Positions 8,728-16,795 of a DNA stretch of 64,000 bases are shown here, one piece after another. The stretch lies in assembly GCA_958296235.1 (NCBI GenBank), contig OY282457.1:2533338-2597337 (forward strand), given 5' to 3'. The notes beneath the pieces are model-generated. The model saw nothing but the letters and a program-made list of their open reading frames with translations. It searched no databases and had not been told where the DNA came from. Every line of letters starts with the position of its first letter. Position 1 is the first letter of the stretch. The DNA comes from an uncultured Candidatus Binatia bacterium (GTDB lineage: Bacteria; Desulfobacterota; Binatia; Bin18). Both the position numbers and the translations under genes were made by a program.

Positions 8728-9492
8728 TTATTCGGATAAATATTCCACTTTCTCTAAAAAAGCCTTGGCCCCCCCGGATGTCCCTCTGGTATTCATCTGA
8801 AAGCCGAATCGGCTGATTGGGGGCACAACAGCCTGACCAAACTGCGTGCGGAAGGTCTGGTCCAAATCAAATTCCGTCACCACCCGCTCCCCTGCCGGCG
8901 CCCCGCAGGGGGTACAGAAATAGCGCCCGCCGGTTTTATAGTAATTCCCGGTATAGGCCCGATTTGCCTGCTCTTTTTCCCCGAGGAAGAGGCCGATAAA
9001 ATACGGGGCATTGGGGACAAAGAGTGAGCCACTCTTGATTTTTTCTGCCCCAAACGTGGTCATCACCGCAATAGGAACCGCAGTGACCCCCTGGCTCCAA
9101 TCCGCTCCGCGCGGATAGCGTTCGACTCCCCAATGAATCCGAATCCGCTTGACCGGAGACACATGCAGAGGCAACTCGAACAGGCCGGCTTTTTTTTGGG
9201 AAGTATGTAAGACGAGGCGATTATCCTTGAAGTGCGGCTGTAAATCGTCTGCGTCCAGGCGAAAGGTAAAGCCTTGCTGCTTCAACCATTCCTCCGCCGG
9301 ACCATCTGGATGGCCGGAGAAATCAATCGTATGCAGCGGGACCGCTATGGCCCCAGTAGCGCCCAACCACAGCAGCCACACACCCAGCAGGCTGAAAAGA
9401 ATAAACGTGTCCTCCAACAGCATGTAGATACTGGACGCGTTTATTCTTCGAGTCCACACCACACCGTAATGACGAAGGCTCCGTGTCTGCAT
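8728..9492 (-). CDS. hypothetical membrane-anchored protein, possibly DUF3047-like
   Basis: This 254-residue protein has an N-terminal hydrophobic segment (ILFSLLGVWLLWLGATGAIAV, residues 31-51) acting as signal or anchor, then a predicted beta-rich extracytoplasmic domain. The start at 9492 is chosen because GGGAG lies five bases upstream; a longer frame reaches 9645 without support, and a shorter start at 9423 is possible. The stretch VKRIRIHWGVERYPRGADWSQ resembles in pattern the ILRWRWRATKLPPGANERAK segment of the DUF3047 protein at 43552-44292. This is a by-eye resemblance only. Its 5' region carries a degenerate copy of the dispersed palindrome. Confidence 0.65.
   Translation of the reverse strand: MQTRSLRHYGVVWTRRINASSIYMLLEDTFILFSLLGVWLLWLGATGAIAVPLHTIDFSGHPDGPAEEWLKQQGFTFRLDADDLQPHFKDNRLVLHTSQKKAGLFELPLHVSPVKRIRIHWGVERYPRGADWSQGVTAVPIAVMTTFGAEKIKSGSLFVPNAPYFIGLFLGEKEQANRAYTGNYYKTGGRYFCTPCGAPAGERVVTEFDLDQTFRTQFGQAVVPPISRFGFQMNTRGTSGGAKAFLEKVEYLSE
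9396..9448. repeat. dispersed palindrome, degenerate copy inside a coding region
   Basis: The left arm AAAGAATAAACGTGTCC (9396-9412) and right arm GGACGCGTTTATTCTT (9433-9448) match the 59028-59079 element with one and two changes. They are separated by 20 bases. The element lies within the coding sequence of the 8728-9492 protein. Confidence 0.6.
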
Positions 9493-9673
9493 AATCTCCC
9501 GTGCACGGTCGAGCCGTCTATTTTGCTGACGAGCGGAGTCGAGCGCAAGGTCGCCCTCCAGACCGGGCGTCCGCATCTCTTTCCGACTTGACGATGGCCA
9601 CGTTCCGGTCGAGAATGGCTCGCGCCGTATCACAAGAACCCCCATCCCACTGTCGATAGAGAGGAGAACAAAT

Positions 9674-10666
9674 ATGGCTCAAATTGGTCTGGCTTTGGCT
9701 GGCGGTATGTCGCCCACTGATGTTGTTGATTGTGTCACCTATGCAGAAGAGCAGGGCTATACCTCAGCCTGGTTTGCGGAAGGTCATGGCGGAGACCAGT
9801 TCTCTGTTCTGACCGCCTGCGCCCTCGCAACCCAGCGCATCCAGCTTGGAACGAGTATCAGCAGTATTTTCGTCCGCAGCGTACCGACCATTGCTATGGC
9901 GGCCGCGTGCGTCGATCATTATTCTCAGCAGCGCTTTATTTTGGGGCTGGGCTCCAGTCACAAGGTTCAGGTCGAGCCGGAGCATGGCATTCCATACGGT
10001 CAGCCGGTCCAGCGCATGCGAGAAACGGTCGAGATTATCCGCACGCTGCTGCGTGAGGGCTCGGTGTCCTATCACGGCGAGGCCGTGACCATTGAGCAGT
10101 TTGATCTCTGGTTTCAGCCCGCCCGCCCGGAAATTCCGATCTATATTTCAGCCGTCTTTCCACAGATGCTTCAAGCCTGCGGTGAACTCGCCCAGGGGAC
10201 CATTCTGGTGTGGAGTGCCCCGGAAGCGGGCAAGCTGGCCGCTGAAAATATCGCGCTTGGCGCCCACCGAGCCGGCCGTCAGGCCGAAGCGGTTGATATT
10301 GTCTCGCTCCTGCCGATGAGTGTGGCCCAGGATCATCAAGAAGCTCTGGCGCGCCTTCGGCCTCTGGTCGCTTTCTACGCCGGATTCTTTCCGCGCTATA
10401 ATCGCGTCATGGCCGAGCAGGGATTTCCCGAGGAAGCCCAGGCTATTCGGGCGGCGTGGCAGCAGGGGGACCGGCAAAAGGCGGCCCAGCTTGTTCCTGA
10501 CCCTTTGATTGAAACGGTCAGTGTCGCCGGGACACCGACCGAATGCCGAGAGCGGGTCGAAGCCTATCGCCACGCAGGTATCGTGCATCCGGTTATTTTC
10601 CCCGTGAGCGACGGCCCAAACGGGAAACAGCACGTGCTGGATGCCGTCCGGGCCTGTGCGCCCTGA
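9674..10666 (+). CDS. LLM class flavin-dependent oxidoreductase (F420-type branch)
   Basis: This 330-residue luciferase-like protein resembles the methylene-tetrahydromethanopterin-reductase/F420 branch. It opens IGLALAGGMSPTDVVDCVTYAEEQGYTSAWFAEGH and has LGTSISSIFVRSVPTIAMAA near residues 56-75 plus FILGLGSSHKVQVE near 93-106. It would use FMNH2 or F420 on an unknown substrate. The ATG follows GAGAGGAGAACAAAT, an RBS almost identical to that of the alcohol dehydrogenase at 6773. Confidence 0.9.
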   Translation: MAQIGLALAGGMSPTDVVDCVTYAEEQGYTSAWFAEGHGGDQFSVLTACALATQRIQLGTSISSIFVRSVPTIAMAAACVDHYSQQRFILGLGSSHKVQVEPEHGIPYGQPVQRMRETVEIIRTLLREGSVSYHGEAVTIEQFDLWFQPARPEIPIYISAVFPQMLQACGELAQGTILVWSAPEAGKLAAENIALGAHRAGRQAEAVDIVSLLPMSVAQDHQEALARLRPLVAFYAGFFPRYNRVMAEQGFPEEAQAIRAAWQQGDRQKAAQLVPDPLIETVSVAGTPTECRERVEAYRHAGIVHPVIFPVSDGPNGKQHVLDAVRACAP

Positions 10667-10688
10667 GCCGTTTACGGATACGCATGGC

Positions 10689-11822
10689 TCACCCCTTGTC
10701 AATCAGAAACAGAAATTCACGGTTCGGGCATTCTGCATCGCGCAGCCATGCGTTCGTCCACTTCATTCCCGCCATGACATTCCGCTTGTAGTCAACCTCG
10801 ATAACATCAATGACTGCGCCATTGACCGATAAAAGGTTGTGTAATTCGTCTGCCGTTGCCCGGCCACCCGAGCTGTAAGAGAGGATAACCCACCGTGCCT
10901 GCGTCGATTGTATCAGTCGTTCTATTGCTTCAACCGCAATGAATCGGCCCGTACATGGGTTCCTCTTGAATTCCTCAAACACCGACCCAGAGAGCGTATC
11001 GGACGTATCTCTTCTTCTCTTTGCCTTACCGAATAATGCTGGGAAATCATTGAGGCAGACGGTAGTCCATAGGTGATAATAGGACGCATACCGAACGCGC
11101 GACGGGGGCATCTTTGCATTATTCGACCCATAGGGAGGATCAAAATAGGCAAGGTCAACATCGCAATTGACAAGATCAAATATATCGCCCCGACGGACCT
11201 CATGCGGACACTCGTAAGAAATCAAATCGGGTACTTCAAGGTACAAATCATGGAACGATCTGGGCGACCATTTCTGGAGATAGGAAACAAAATGTCCGAG
11301 CGTACTATCTACACGGTCTAACCCTAAAATGAGACTCGTCAGCGCTACTGCCCTTTCAATTGGTGACAAAGAAAGACGGTCAATTTCTTGACGAATCCCA
11401 TCCAATTTTCGCGTATTATGAATTTGCCAGGGTCTTTTTAAGCCGTCACTCTGAACAGAACTGCCAACATTGGGCTTGCCGCCATAGTGTTCAGTAAACC
11501 ATCCGTCTCTTGGCGGAACATTGTTCAGGCTGCGAATGAGAGTCGAATAGCTTTCCCTTGGCTGGTCGCTGAGCAAATAGCATTGACCAAATATCTCTGA
11601 CCACACAGCAATGTCGTTGCTGACCACCTGATACCCTGCCTGGGCAAACGCCTGGGATACTCGCGTTGATCCTGAGAAGCCATCAAGGACACTCTTCGCA
11701 TCAGTTCGACGTGTCAAATCGAGAATGTATGGAAGCAACTTCAGCTTTGAACCGGCATACTTTATGCCCTCTGTGGTTGGTCTATCGACTACGATGTCAC
11801 TGAACAGCGATAAATTGTTCAT
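10689..11822 (-). CDS. D12-class N6-adenine DNA methyltransferase
   Basis: This 377-residue enzyme should methylate adenine in a specific DNA site. All alpha-class motifs are present: KYAGSK (residues 21-26), the SAM-binding FSGST (49-53), SNDI (68-71) and the catalytic DPPY (228-231). A target-recognition region lies between the SAM motif and DPPY. The ATG overlaps the TGA of the upstream methyltransferase remnant (ATGA), so the two were one operon. The region is visibly more AT-rich than its surroundings, consistent with transfer. No intact cognate restriction enzyme was recognised nearby, so it may act as an orphan modification enzyme. Confidence 0.92.
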   Translation of the reverse strand: MNNLSLFSDIVVDRPTTEGIKYAGSKLKLLPYILDLTRRTDAKSVLDGFSGSTRVSQAFAQAGYQVVSNDIAVWSEIFGQCYLLSDQPRESYSTLIRSLNNVPPRDGWFTEHYGGKPNVGSSVQSDGLKRPWQIHNTRKLDGIRQEIDRLSLSPIERAVALTSLILGLDRVDSTLGHFVSYLQKWSPRSFHDLYLEVPDLISYECPHEVRRGDIFDLVNCDVDLAYFDPPYGSNNAKMPPSRVRYASYYHLWTTVCLNDFPALFGKAKRRRDTSDTLSGSVFEEFKRNPCTGRFIAVEAIERLIQSTQARWVILSYSSGGRATADELHNLLSVNGAVIDVIEVDYKRNVMAGMKWTNAWLRDAECPNREFLFLIDKG

Positions 11823-12265
11823 CGCACAAGACCCGCGCGTTCTTTCAATAGTAGAATGTCTTCTTTGATCTTCCCGAGCGCAAGGCGCGAGGGGTGGCCG
11901 AAGGCCGGGGTGGGTTGGTTCCTGTTTCCTTATGGCCGCATTTCCAGCAGTCGGACTGCCATCATAATCAGGTAGGATTTCATGCTCTTGCCGTGCGACA
12001 GTCCAGCGGCGTCAATAATGGCGTACAGAGCAGGTTCTTTGTCGACGACCTCCCCATGCCACGCTTCGTCCACATCGCTGAGTGTCCAGGTATCCTTAAA
12101 GGCTGCTCCTGCCGTCTCGCTTCCCACAGGAGCGCTGTAATCCTCATTGCTGTTGAACGGCGGGTCGAGGTAGATCAAGTCCACAGACTCACTATTCATG
12201 CCGCGCATGATGTCCAGGTTATCGCCCGTCCACATCGTTCGGTTTTTCCAATTCGGTTTCGCCAT
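11819..12265 (-). pseudogene. deleted DNA methyltransferase (DPPF class) remnant
   Basis: Residues 1-111 match the N-terminus of a site-specific DNA methyltransferase: TGDNLDIM at about 13-20, then the catalytic IYLDPPFNSN at 31-40. The open frame ends at a TAA (11930-11932) right after RLLEMRP, where intact family members continue for several hundred residues. In the same frame, 36 more codons follow the TAA (containing ALGKIKEDILLLKERAGL) and end in a TGA that overlaps the next gene's ATG. The simplest reading is a large internal deletion that kept both gene ends. Confidence 0.8.
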
Positions 12266-12268
12266 ACC

Positions 12269-12514
12269 CTACTCAACACTCAAAATCCTGATATCGCAGA
12301 TGATAGGTTTTTGTTCCTCTTTCTGAAAGCCCACGAACGAAGGATGCCAGCCTTCAAGGGGGTTCTGGGCTCCCCAATATTCAAAAGAAATATATTCTCC
12401 GGTATGGTGTCTACGCTTGCAATCTTGAAACGTCAAAAACACAGCCTGACGCAAAAGTTGCTGCCGTGCGAATGGATGCCTGGACCTGATAGACCGGATG
12501 TGTCTGGAAGGCGT
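12269..12514 (-). pseudogene. 5'-truncated gene of unknown function upstream of the methyltransferase remnant
   Basis: A frame open from just after a TAA at 12515-12517 runs 81 codons to a TAG three bases before the methyltransferase ATG. It has no ATG at the left end; an internal TTG at 12454 is the only weak start. The peptide (FEYWGAQNPLEGWHPSFVG in its middle) reads as real protein, and the 3-bp spacing to the next start fits an operon. It is probably the C-terminus of a gene lost when the DUF559 cassette side of this patch rearranged. I do not recognise the family. Confidence 0.45.
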
Positions 12515-12588
12515 TTACGATGTCAGGACCGGCCTGGATGAATACGAACGGTGACGTAGATAGTGGTTCCGACTTGCCTCCGTTTTTT

Positions 12589-12626
12589 CCCCTCTCCCCT
12601 GGCGGGAGAGGGCCAGGGAGAGGGGG
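12589..12626 (+). repeat. left inverted repeat flanking the DUF559 gene
   Basis: A 38-base GC-rich element, beginning CCCCTCTCCCCTGGCGGGAG, is itself partly palindromic. It matches the reverse complement of 12988-13025 at 35 of 38 positions. Confidence 0.8.
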
Positions 12627-12653
12627 TCCGGCCTCCCGTCCCAAGCAAGCCGC

Positions 12654-13001
12654 ATGATTACCCGCCAAGCAGTCCGCACCCTGCGGACCAACTCAACTGA
12701 GGCTGAGCGCGTCTTGTGGCACCAGTTGCGGGCCGCTCGCCTCAGCGGCTACAAGTTTCGTCGGCAGACACCCATCGGGCGGTATATTGTCGATTTCGTG
12801 TGTTTTGAGGCCCGTCTTATCGTCGAAGTGGACGGTGGGCAGCATGTGGAACAGCAGGCGTATGATACGGAGCGGACGGCTTGGCTGGAGGCGCAGGGCT
12901 TTCGGGTACTGAGATTCTGGAACACGGAGGTGCTGGGCAATATGGAAGGGGTGAAGGAAATGATTGTCCGTGCGTGTGGGGAGGAATCCCCCTCTCCCTA
13001 A
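12654..13001 (+). CDS. DUF559 endonuclease-like protein
   Basis: This 115-residue protein of the DUF559 family is related to Vsr/restriction-like nucleases. The catalytic-type core is visible: KFRRQTPIGRYIVDFVCFEARLIVEVDGGQH (residues 38-68, carrying the D and E-V-D positions), followed by FRVLRFWNTEVLGN. A DNA repair or mobile-element role is inferred only. It is framed by 38-bp inverted repeats, and its last codons and TAA stop lie inside the right repeat. This points to the gene moving with the repeats. Confidence 0.88.
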   Translation: MITRQAVRTLRTNSTEAERVLWHQLRAARLSGYKFRRQTPIGRYIVDFVCFEARLIVEVDGGQHVEQQAYDTERTAWLEAQGFRVLRFWNTEVLGNMEGVKEMIVRACGEESPSP

Positions 13002-13025
13002 CCCTCTCCCGCCGGGGGAGAGGGG
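12988..13025 (-). repeat. right inverted repeat flanking the DUF559 gene
   Basis: Inverted partner of 12589-12626 (35 of 38 bases identical). It supplies the last codons (SPSP) and the stop of the DUF559 reading frame. Confidence 0.8.
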
Positions 13026-13069
13026 ATCGGAAGCAGCGGCAGAACCTTGGATAATGGACGTTCAACGCT

Positions 13070-14308
13070 CTACCGCGTCAGCGATGGGAAAAGCGGTTCC
13101 GTGCTGATAATGCCCTCGTCAGAGAGCCGCTGCATCTCCTCTTTCGATAAGCCGAGCAGGCCGCCGAAGATACGCTCATTGTGTTTGCCAAAGCTCGGGG
13201 CGGGCCGCCGGACGACCGAAGGCGTATCGGAAAATTGAGGGACGAAGCCCGGATAGAAGTGCGGCCCGGTTTCCTCCTTCTCTATCGTTAATATGAACTC
13301 GCGCGCGGCCAGGTGGGGGTCACTCAGCACCCCGGCCCCAGACAGCACCACTCCGGCGGCGACGCCGGCTGCTTGCAGGCATTCCATCAGAGTGGTGGCC
13401 TCCTGCTCCTGTGTCCAGGCGCCTATGTATTGGTCAAGTTCGTCTTCAGCCGCCTTTCTGCCCTGCGCCGTATCGAACTGAGCGTTTTGCGTCCAGGCCG
13501 GATTCTCCAGCACGCGACAGAAATTGCGCCAGTCCTCGTCCGACGTGACCGCAATCGTTAGCCACTCGTCTTCGCCCTGACACGGATAACACCCGTGGGG
13601 TGCCAGGGTGGGGTGACGATTGCCCAATCGCTGCTGAGAGCGACCATTCATGGTGTATTCCAGCAGCGCGGCGGCGTTGAACGGCAAGAGTCCCTCAACG
13701 TGAGACAGATCAATCGAGACCCCTGCGCCGCGCCGTTCTTGTTCAAATGTCCCGACCAGCGCAGCGAAGCAGGCGTTGAGCGCCGACACCGGGTCGCCAA
13801 TCGCGTTGCTCAGCATCTGGGGCGGGCCATCTTCATAGCCACTCACCCCGGTTATCCCGGCCATGGCTTCAGTGGTGGTGCCAAAACCGAGATATTCGCT
13901 CTCTGGACCACTATTGCCAAAGGCCGGCAGGGTGACCATCACGAGGTGCGGGTTGACCGCTTTCAAGGTGTCAAACTCAATGCCGAGTTTGCGTAAACTG
14001 CGCGGCGGATAATTGGCCACCAGGACATCGCTGATACCGACCAGGTCACGAAACAGCTCTCGTCCCCGCGGGTGGGTGAGTTCAAGCGCGATGCCGTATT
14101 TATTCCGATTGACCGTATTAAACGTGGGTGACTGCTCGTAGGGCCGGCCCCCGTCTTCTGTGACCTCAGGCGCGGCTCCGCGCCACCAGTCCATATGAGA
14201 GGGGGATTCGACCTTAATGACTTCTGCGCCAAAGTCAGCCAGCAGACAGGTCGCCAACGGACCGGCCCAGCCATTGGTTAAATCCACGACTCGTAGCGGC
14301 TTTGTCAT
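13070..14308 (-). CDS. CaiB/BaiF family CoA-transferase (copy 2)
   Basis: This 412-residue family III CoA-transferase starts at an ATG at 14308 preceded by AGGAG. The N-terminus LRVVDLTNGWAGPLATCLLADFGAEVIKVESP is canonical, and NAIGDPVSALNAC places the catalytic Asp at residue 172. It carries an internal segment (SHMDWWRGAAPEVTEDGGRP) seen in the subgroup that acts on bulky carboxylic acids. The second CoA-transferase gene starts 28 bp upstream on the same strand, so the two form a unit and may work on related acyl groups or as a hetero-pair. Confidence 0.92.
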   Translation of the reverse strand: MTKPLRVVDLTNGWAGPLATCLLADFGAEVIKVESPSHMDWWRGAAPEVTEDGGRPYEQSPTFNTVNRNKYGIALELTHPRGRELFRDLVGISDVLVANYPPRSLRKLGIEFDTLKAVNPHLVMVTLPAFGNSGPESEYLGFGTTTEAMAGITGVSGYEDGPPQMLSNAIGDPVSALNACFAALVGTFEQERRGAGVSIDLSHVEGLLPFNAAALLEYTMNGRSQQRLGNRHPTLAPHGCYPCQGEDEWLTIAVTSDEDWRNFCRVLENPAWTQNAQFDTAQGRKAAEDELDQYIGAWTQEQEATTLMECLQAAGVAAGVVLSGAGVLSDPHLAAREFILTIEKEETGPHFYPGFVPQFSDTPSVVRRPAPSFGKHNERIFGGLLGLSKEEMQRLSDEGIISTEPLFPSLTR

Positions 14309-14336
14309 AGCGTGCTCCTGTGTCTTGATGTCCCTG

Positions 14337-15551
14337 TTAGTTGATTGCCCCCGCGGCCCGGAGGCGCTGCAAATCGGTGTTGCTATAGCCCAGCTTTTCG
14401 CCCAGCACGCTCGCCGTGTGCTCCCCGACACAGGGAGCGCGACGCAGGCGGAGGATAGGCGCTCCACTTTCGCGGGACGGTGGGCCGGGTATGGTCACGG
14501 TTCCCCCTCCGGGACACTCGACTGCGATAAACGCCTGACGCTCTTTGAGTTGGGCCCATTCGACGACTTCTTGGGCAGACGGGATCGGCGACAACGGAAT
14601 GCCGCGGGCTTGCGCGGCATGATAAATGTCCCATTTCTTGCGGTCGCGCATCCACGGAATAAGCGCGGCGTGTAATTCCTCGGCGCATAGTGCCAGGGTC
14701 GGGAGGTTCTGAAAGCGCGAATCGTTCGCCAGGTCAGGCCGTTCGACCAGTTCGAGCAGGGCAACGATTTGATGCGGCAGGCCGGCATGCACGCCCACAT
14801 AGCCATCCGCACACGGTAGCGTGACCAGATTCGGAAACGCCGCATGGAACTGCTTGCCCGAACGCTGGCGGACAAAGCCCGAATAGGAAAACGCCACAAA
14901 GTCGTACAGGGACGTGGCAATCAGGGCCTCCTGAATGGACACTTCAACGTGCTGCGCAGCCTGTGTTTCGTTACGGTTCCGCACGGCTTGCAGGCTGCCG
15001 ATGGCGGCGTATAACCCAGCCACGTATTGGCCGAACGCGCCCCCAGGCTGGACCGGCGGACGATCGAGTTCGCCCATGGGATAGGTCCAACTGCCCAGGG
15101 CAAAGGCCACACTGTCGGTCATACGATAGTCACGGTAGGGGCCGGCTGCGCCGAAGTTCGAGATGGCCACACTCACCAGCCGTGGATTTGCGGCCCGCAG
15201 TGCCTCTTGCCCCAAACCCAGGCGCTCAAGGGTGCCCGGACGAAAATTCTCAACGACCACATCTGCCCGTTCAATCAAGCCTAAGACCGCCTCACGGCCG
15301 GATTGACACGTGAGGTCAATCGCCACTGACTGTTTGCTGGTATTCAAAAAACAAAAGAGGCCGCTCTGCTCCTGTCCGGGCTGATCGTCAAAAAACGGAG
15401 GCAGGGTCCGCCCGCCTTCGCCGCGTGTTGGCGGTTCAATCTTGATGACCTCAGCCCCATAGTCGCCGAGCAATTTTGTACAATACGGCCCCGCAATACA
15501 GTGGGTGAAGTCAACAACGCGAATGCCGCTCAGGGCCTGTTCCAGGGACAT
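14337..15551 (-). CDS. CaiB/BaiF family CoA-transferase (copy 3), catalytic Asp replaced
   Basis: This 404-residue protein is clearly of the CaiB/BaiF fold (GIRVVDFTHCIAGPYCTKLLG, VVVENFRPGTLERLG). The start at 15551 is set by ACAGGAGG upstream. At the position of the catalytic Asp, the sequence reads GGAFGQYVAGLYAAIG, so residue 175 is Gln where copies 1 and 2 have Asp (169 and 172). It could be a structural partner of copy 2, a different enzyme type such as a racemase-like member, or use another residue. The alignment is by eye but well anchored on GLYAAIG. Confidence 0.9.
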   Translation of the reverse strand: MSLEQALSGIRVVDFTHCIAGPYCTKLLGDYGAEVIKIEPPTRGEGGRTLPPFFDDQPGQEQSGLFCFLNTSKQSVAIDLTCQSGREAVLGLIERADVVVENFRPGTLERLGLGQEALRAANPRLVSVAISNFGAAGPYRDYRMTDSVAFALGSWTYPMGELDRPPVQPGGAFGQYVAGLYAAIGSLQAVRNRNETQAAQHVEVSIQEALIATSLYDFVAFSYSGFVRQRSGKQFHAAFPNLVTLPCADGYVGVHAGLPHQIVALLELVERPDLANDSRFQNLPTLALCAEELHAALIPWMRDRKKWDIYHAAQARGIPLSPIPSAQEVVEWAQLKERQAFIAVECPGGGTVTIPGPPSRESGAPILRLRRAPCVGEHTASVLGEKLGYSNTDLQRLRAAGAIN

Positions 15552-15806
15552 GCCGAAACCTCCTGTCTTCCAACACTCAGGGAAAAGGTGAGTATTGGCC
15601 ATCTGCAACGCGGCTGTCAAGGTTGACGCTTCAGGGGTGACGACCGCCTTCCGTCCTCAGAGGGAGTGCTGCAGGAGATAGCCGAGGCGAGCCCCTGCCG
15701 TGCGGTTGAGCGGATTGACGAAGGGGGAGTTCTCTCTATACATTGCTGGGATAAACGTATGCCTATACGATGAGTCACGAGGTTAAAGCGCGCAGAGAGG
15801 ACTCGC

Positions 15807-16043
15807 ATGATTATTGACTCGGAAACCTTCGGCGAAATAGAAAGCGCCGTCACCCAGGCGACCCAGGGGATAGGTTCCGCCACCCAGCTTGTCAAAGGAC
15901 TGGGTCCCCAAACCGAAGAGGCTCGCACCTATATCGGCCGCCTGCTCAATCAGATCCTCGAAGTTCAGGTCTATGTCCAACGCGCGGGCGCTGTCCTTGA
16001 CGCGGTCAAAGAAGCCAATCAGGAAGAGTCGTCCCGCCAGTAA
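15807..16043 (+). CDS. small hypothetical protein
   Basis: This 78-residue protein is predicted to be mostly helical and acidic. It contains IESAVTQATQGIGSATQLVKG and YIGRLLNQILEVQVYVQRAGAV, which could form an amphipathic bundle. There is no signal or membrane segment. The ATG follows GAGAGGACTCGC, a good RBS. It is divergent from the CoA-transferase pair and sits upstream of the Nudix hydrolase. Function unknown. Confidence 0.6.
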   Translation: MIIDSETFGEIESAVTQATQGIGSATQLVKGLGPQTEEARTYIGRLLNQILEVQVYVQRAGAVLDAVKEANQEESSRQ

Positions 16044-16185
16044 GAGGAGCGTGCGAGTCGCCTTGCTCTGTTGTACGTTTCTCTCTCGGGCTCGTCCTTC
16101 TTCTTTCTTCAGACAAGAGCATCTCCTCCTCTCTGAGGATTGATCTGTCTGAGGCAGTGAGACAGGGGGAGATGCAGCGCCCGTT

Positions 16186-16776
16186 ATGAACAGCAAAATT
16201 TCGCACATCCGTGGCCGGCTCGCGAAGCATAATCCCGCTCCGGTCGATATTGACGCGCCGATGCGGGCGGCGGTCGCTCTGCTGCTGCAACCTCGCCCTG
16301 ACGATGTGTACGTGTTCTTCATCCACCGCGCGCACCATCCCCACGATCCCTGGTCCGGCCATATGGCTTTCCCTGGGGGGCGTCAGGAGCCGGAAGACCC
16401 AGACCTGCTCGTTACAATCCAACGCGAGACCTGTGAAGAGGTTGGGATTGATCTTGCTGAGTATGGCGAATACCTCGGCCGTCTGGCCGAAGTGCAGGCC
16501 TCGGCGCGCGGAAAACAAATCGGCATGGTGGTGTCCCCGTTTGTTTATCTCGTCTCTCGGGACGCCAGTCTGGTACTCGATCCGGTTGAAGTCCAGGACG
16601 TCATTTGGGTCCCGCTGTCCTTCATGCAACAGGACGGTGTGGAACAGATCGTCCAGCGTAAGCTTCAGACCGGATCGACCATTCAGGTGCCTGCGCTCCT
16701 CTACGGCGGGAAGACGATCTGGGGCCTGACCTACCGTATGCTGCGGGGATTTCTGGAACTTATCAGGGAGCCGTGA
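16186..16776 (+). CDS. Nudix hydrolase, CoA pyrophosphatase-like
   Basis: This 196-residue Nudix hydrolase resembles the CoA pyrophosphatase (NudL) group, which splits CoA or acyl-CoA into phosphopantetheine and 3',5'-ADP. The SGHMAFPGGRQEPEDPD stretch (about 57-73) followed by RETCEEVGIDL (80-90) is the Nudix box with the upstream GHMAFPGG extension typical of this group. The C-terminal PALLYGGKTIWGLTYRMLR is also family-like. Its place beside CoA-transferases fits CoA turnover, though this is only contextual. Confidence 0.9.
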   Translation: MNSKISHIRGRLAKHNPAPVDIDAPMRAAVALLLQPRPDDVYVFFIHRAHHPHDPWSGHMAFPGGRQEPEDPDLLVTIQRETCEEVGIDLAEYGEYLGRLAEVQASARGKQIGMVVSPFVYLVSRDASLVLDPVEVQDVIWVPLSFMQQDGVEQIVQRKLQTGSTIQVPALLYGGKTIWGLTYRMLRGFLELIREP

Positions 16777-16795
16777 GGGGCCACCTCGCCCCTAC

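Larger units (their letters stand above)
10667..13069. other. accessory patch with restriction-modification remnants and a DUF559 gene
   Basis: This stretch combines an intact adenine methylase, a deleted methyltransferase, a truncated gene and the repeat-flanked DUF559 gene. Base composition in 10690-12480 is visibly more AT-rich than the flanks. It looks like a decaying defence island between ordinary metabolic genes. Confidence 0.6.

Noticed and set aside
8634..8816. 60-codon + strand frame after the DUF1326 gene
   Set aside because: It overlaps the 3' end of the opposite gene and has no family-like sequence; the region 8553-8727 appears empty.
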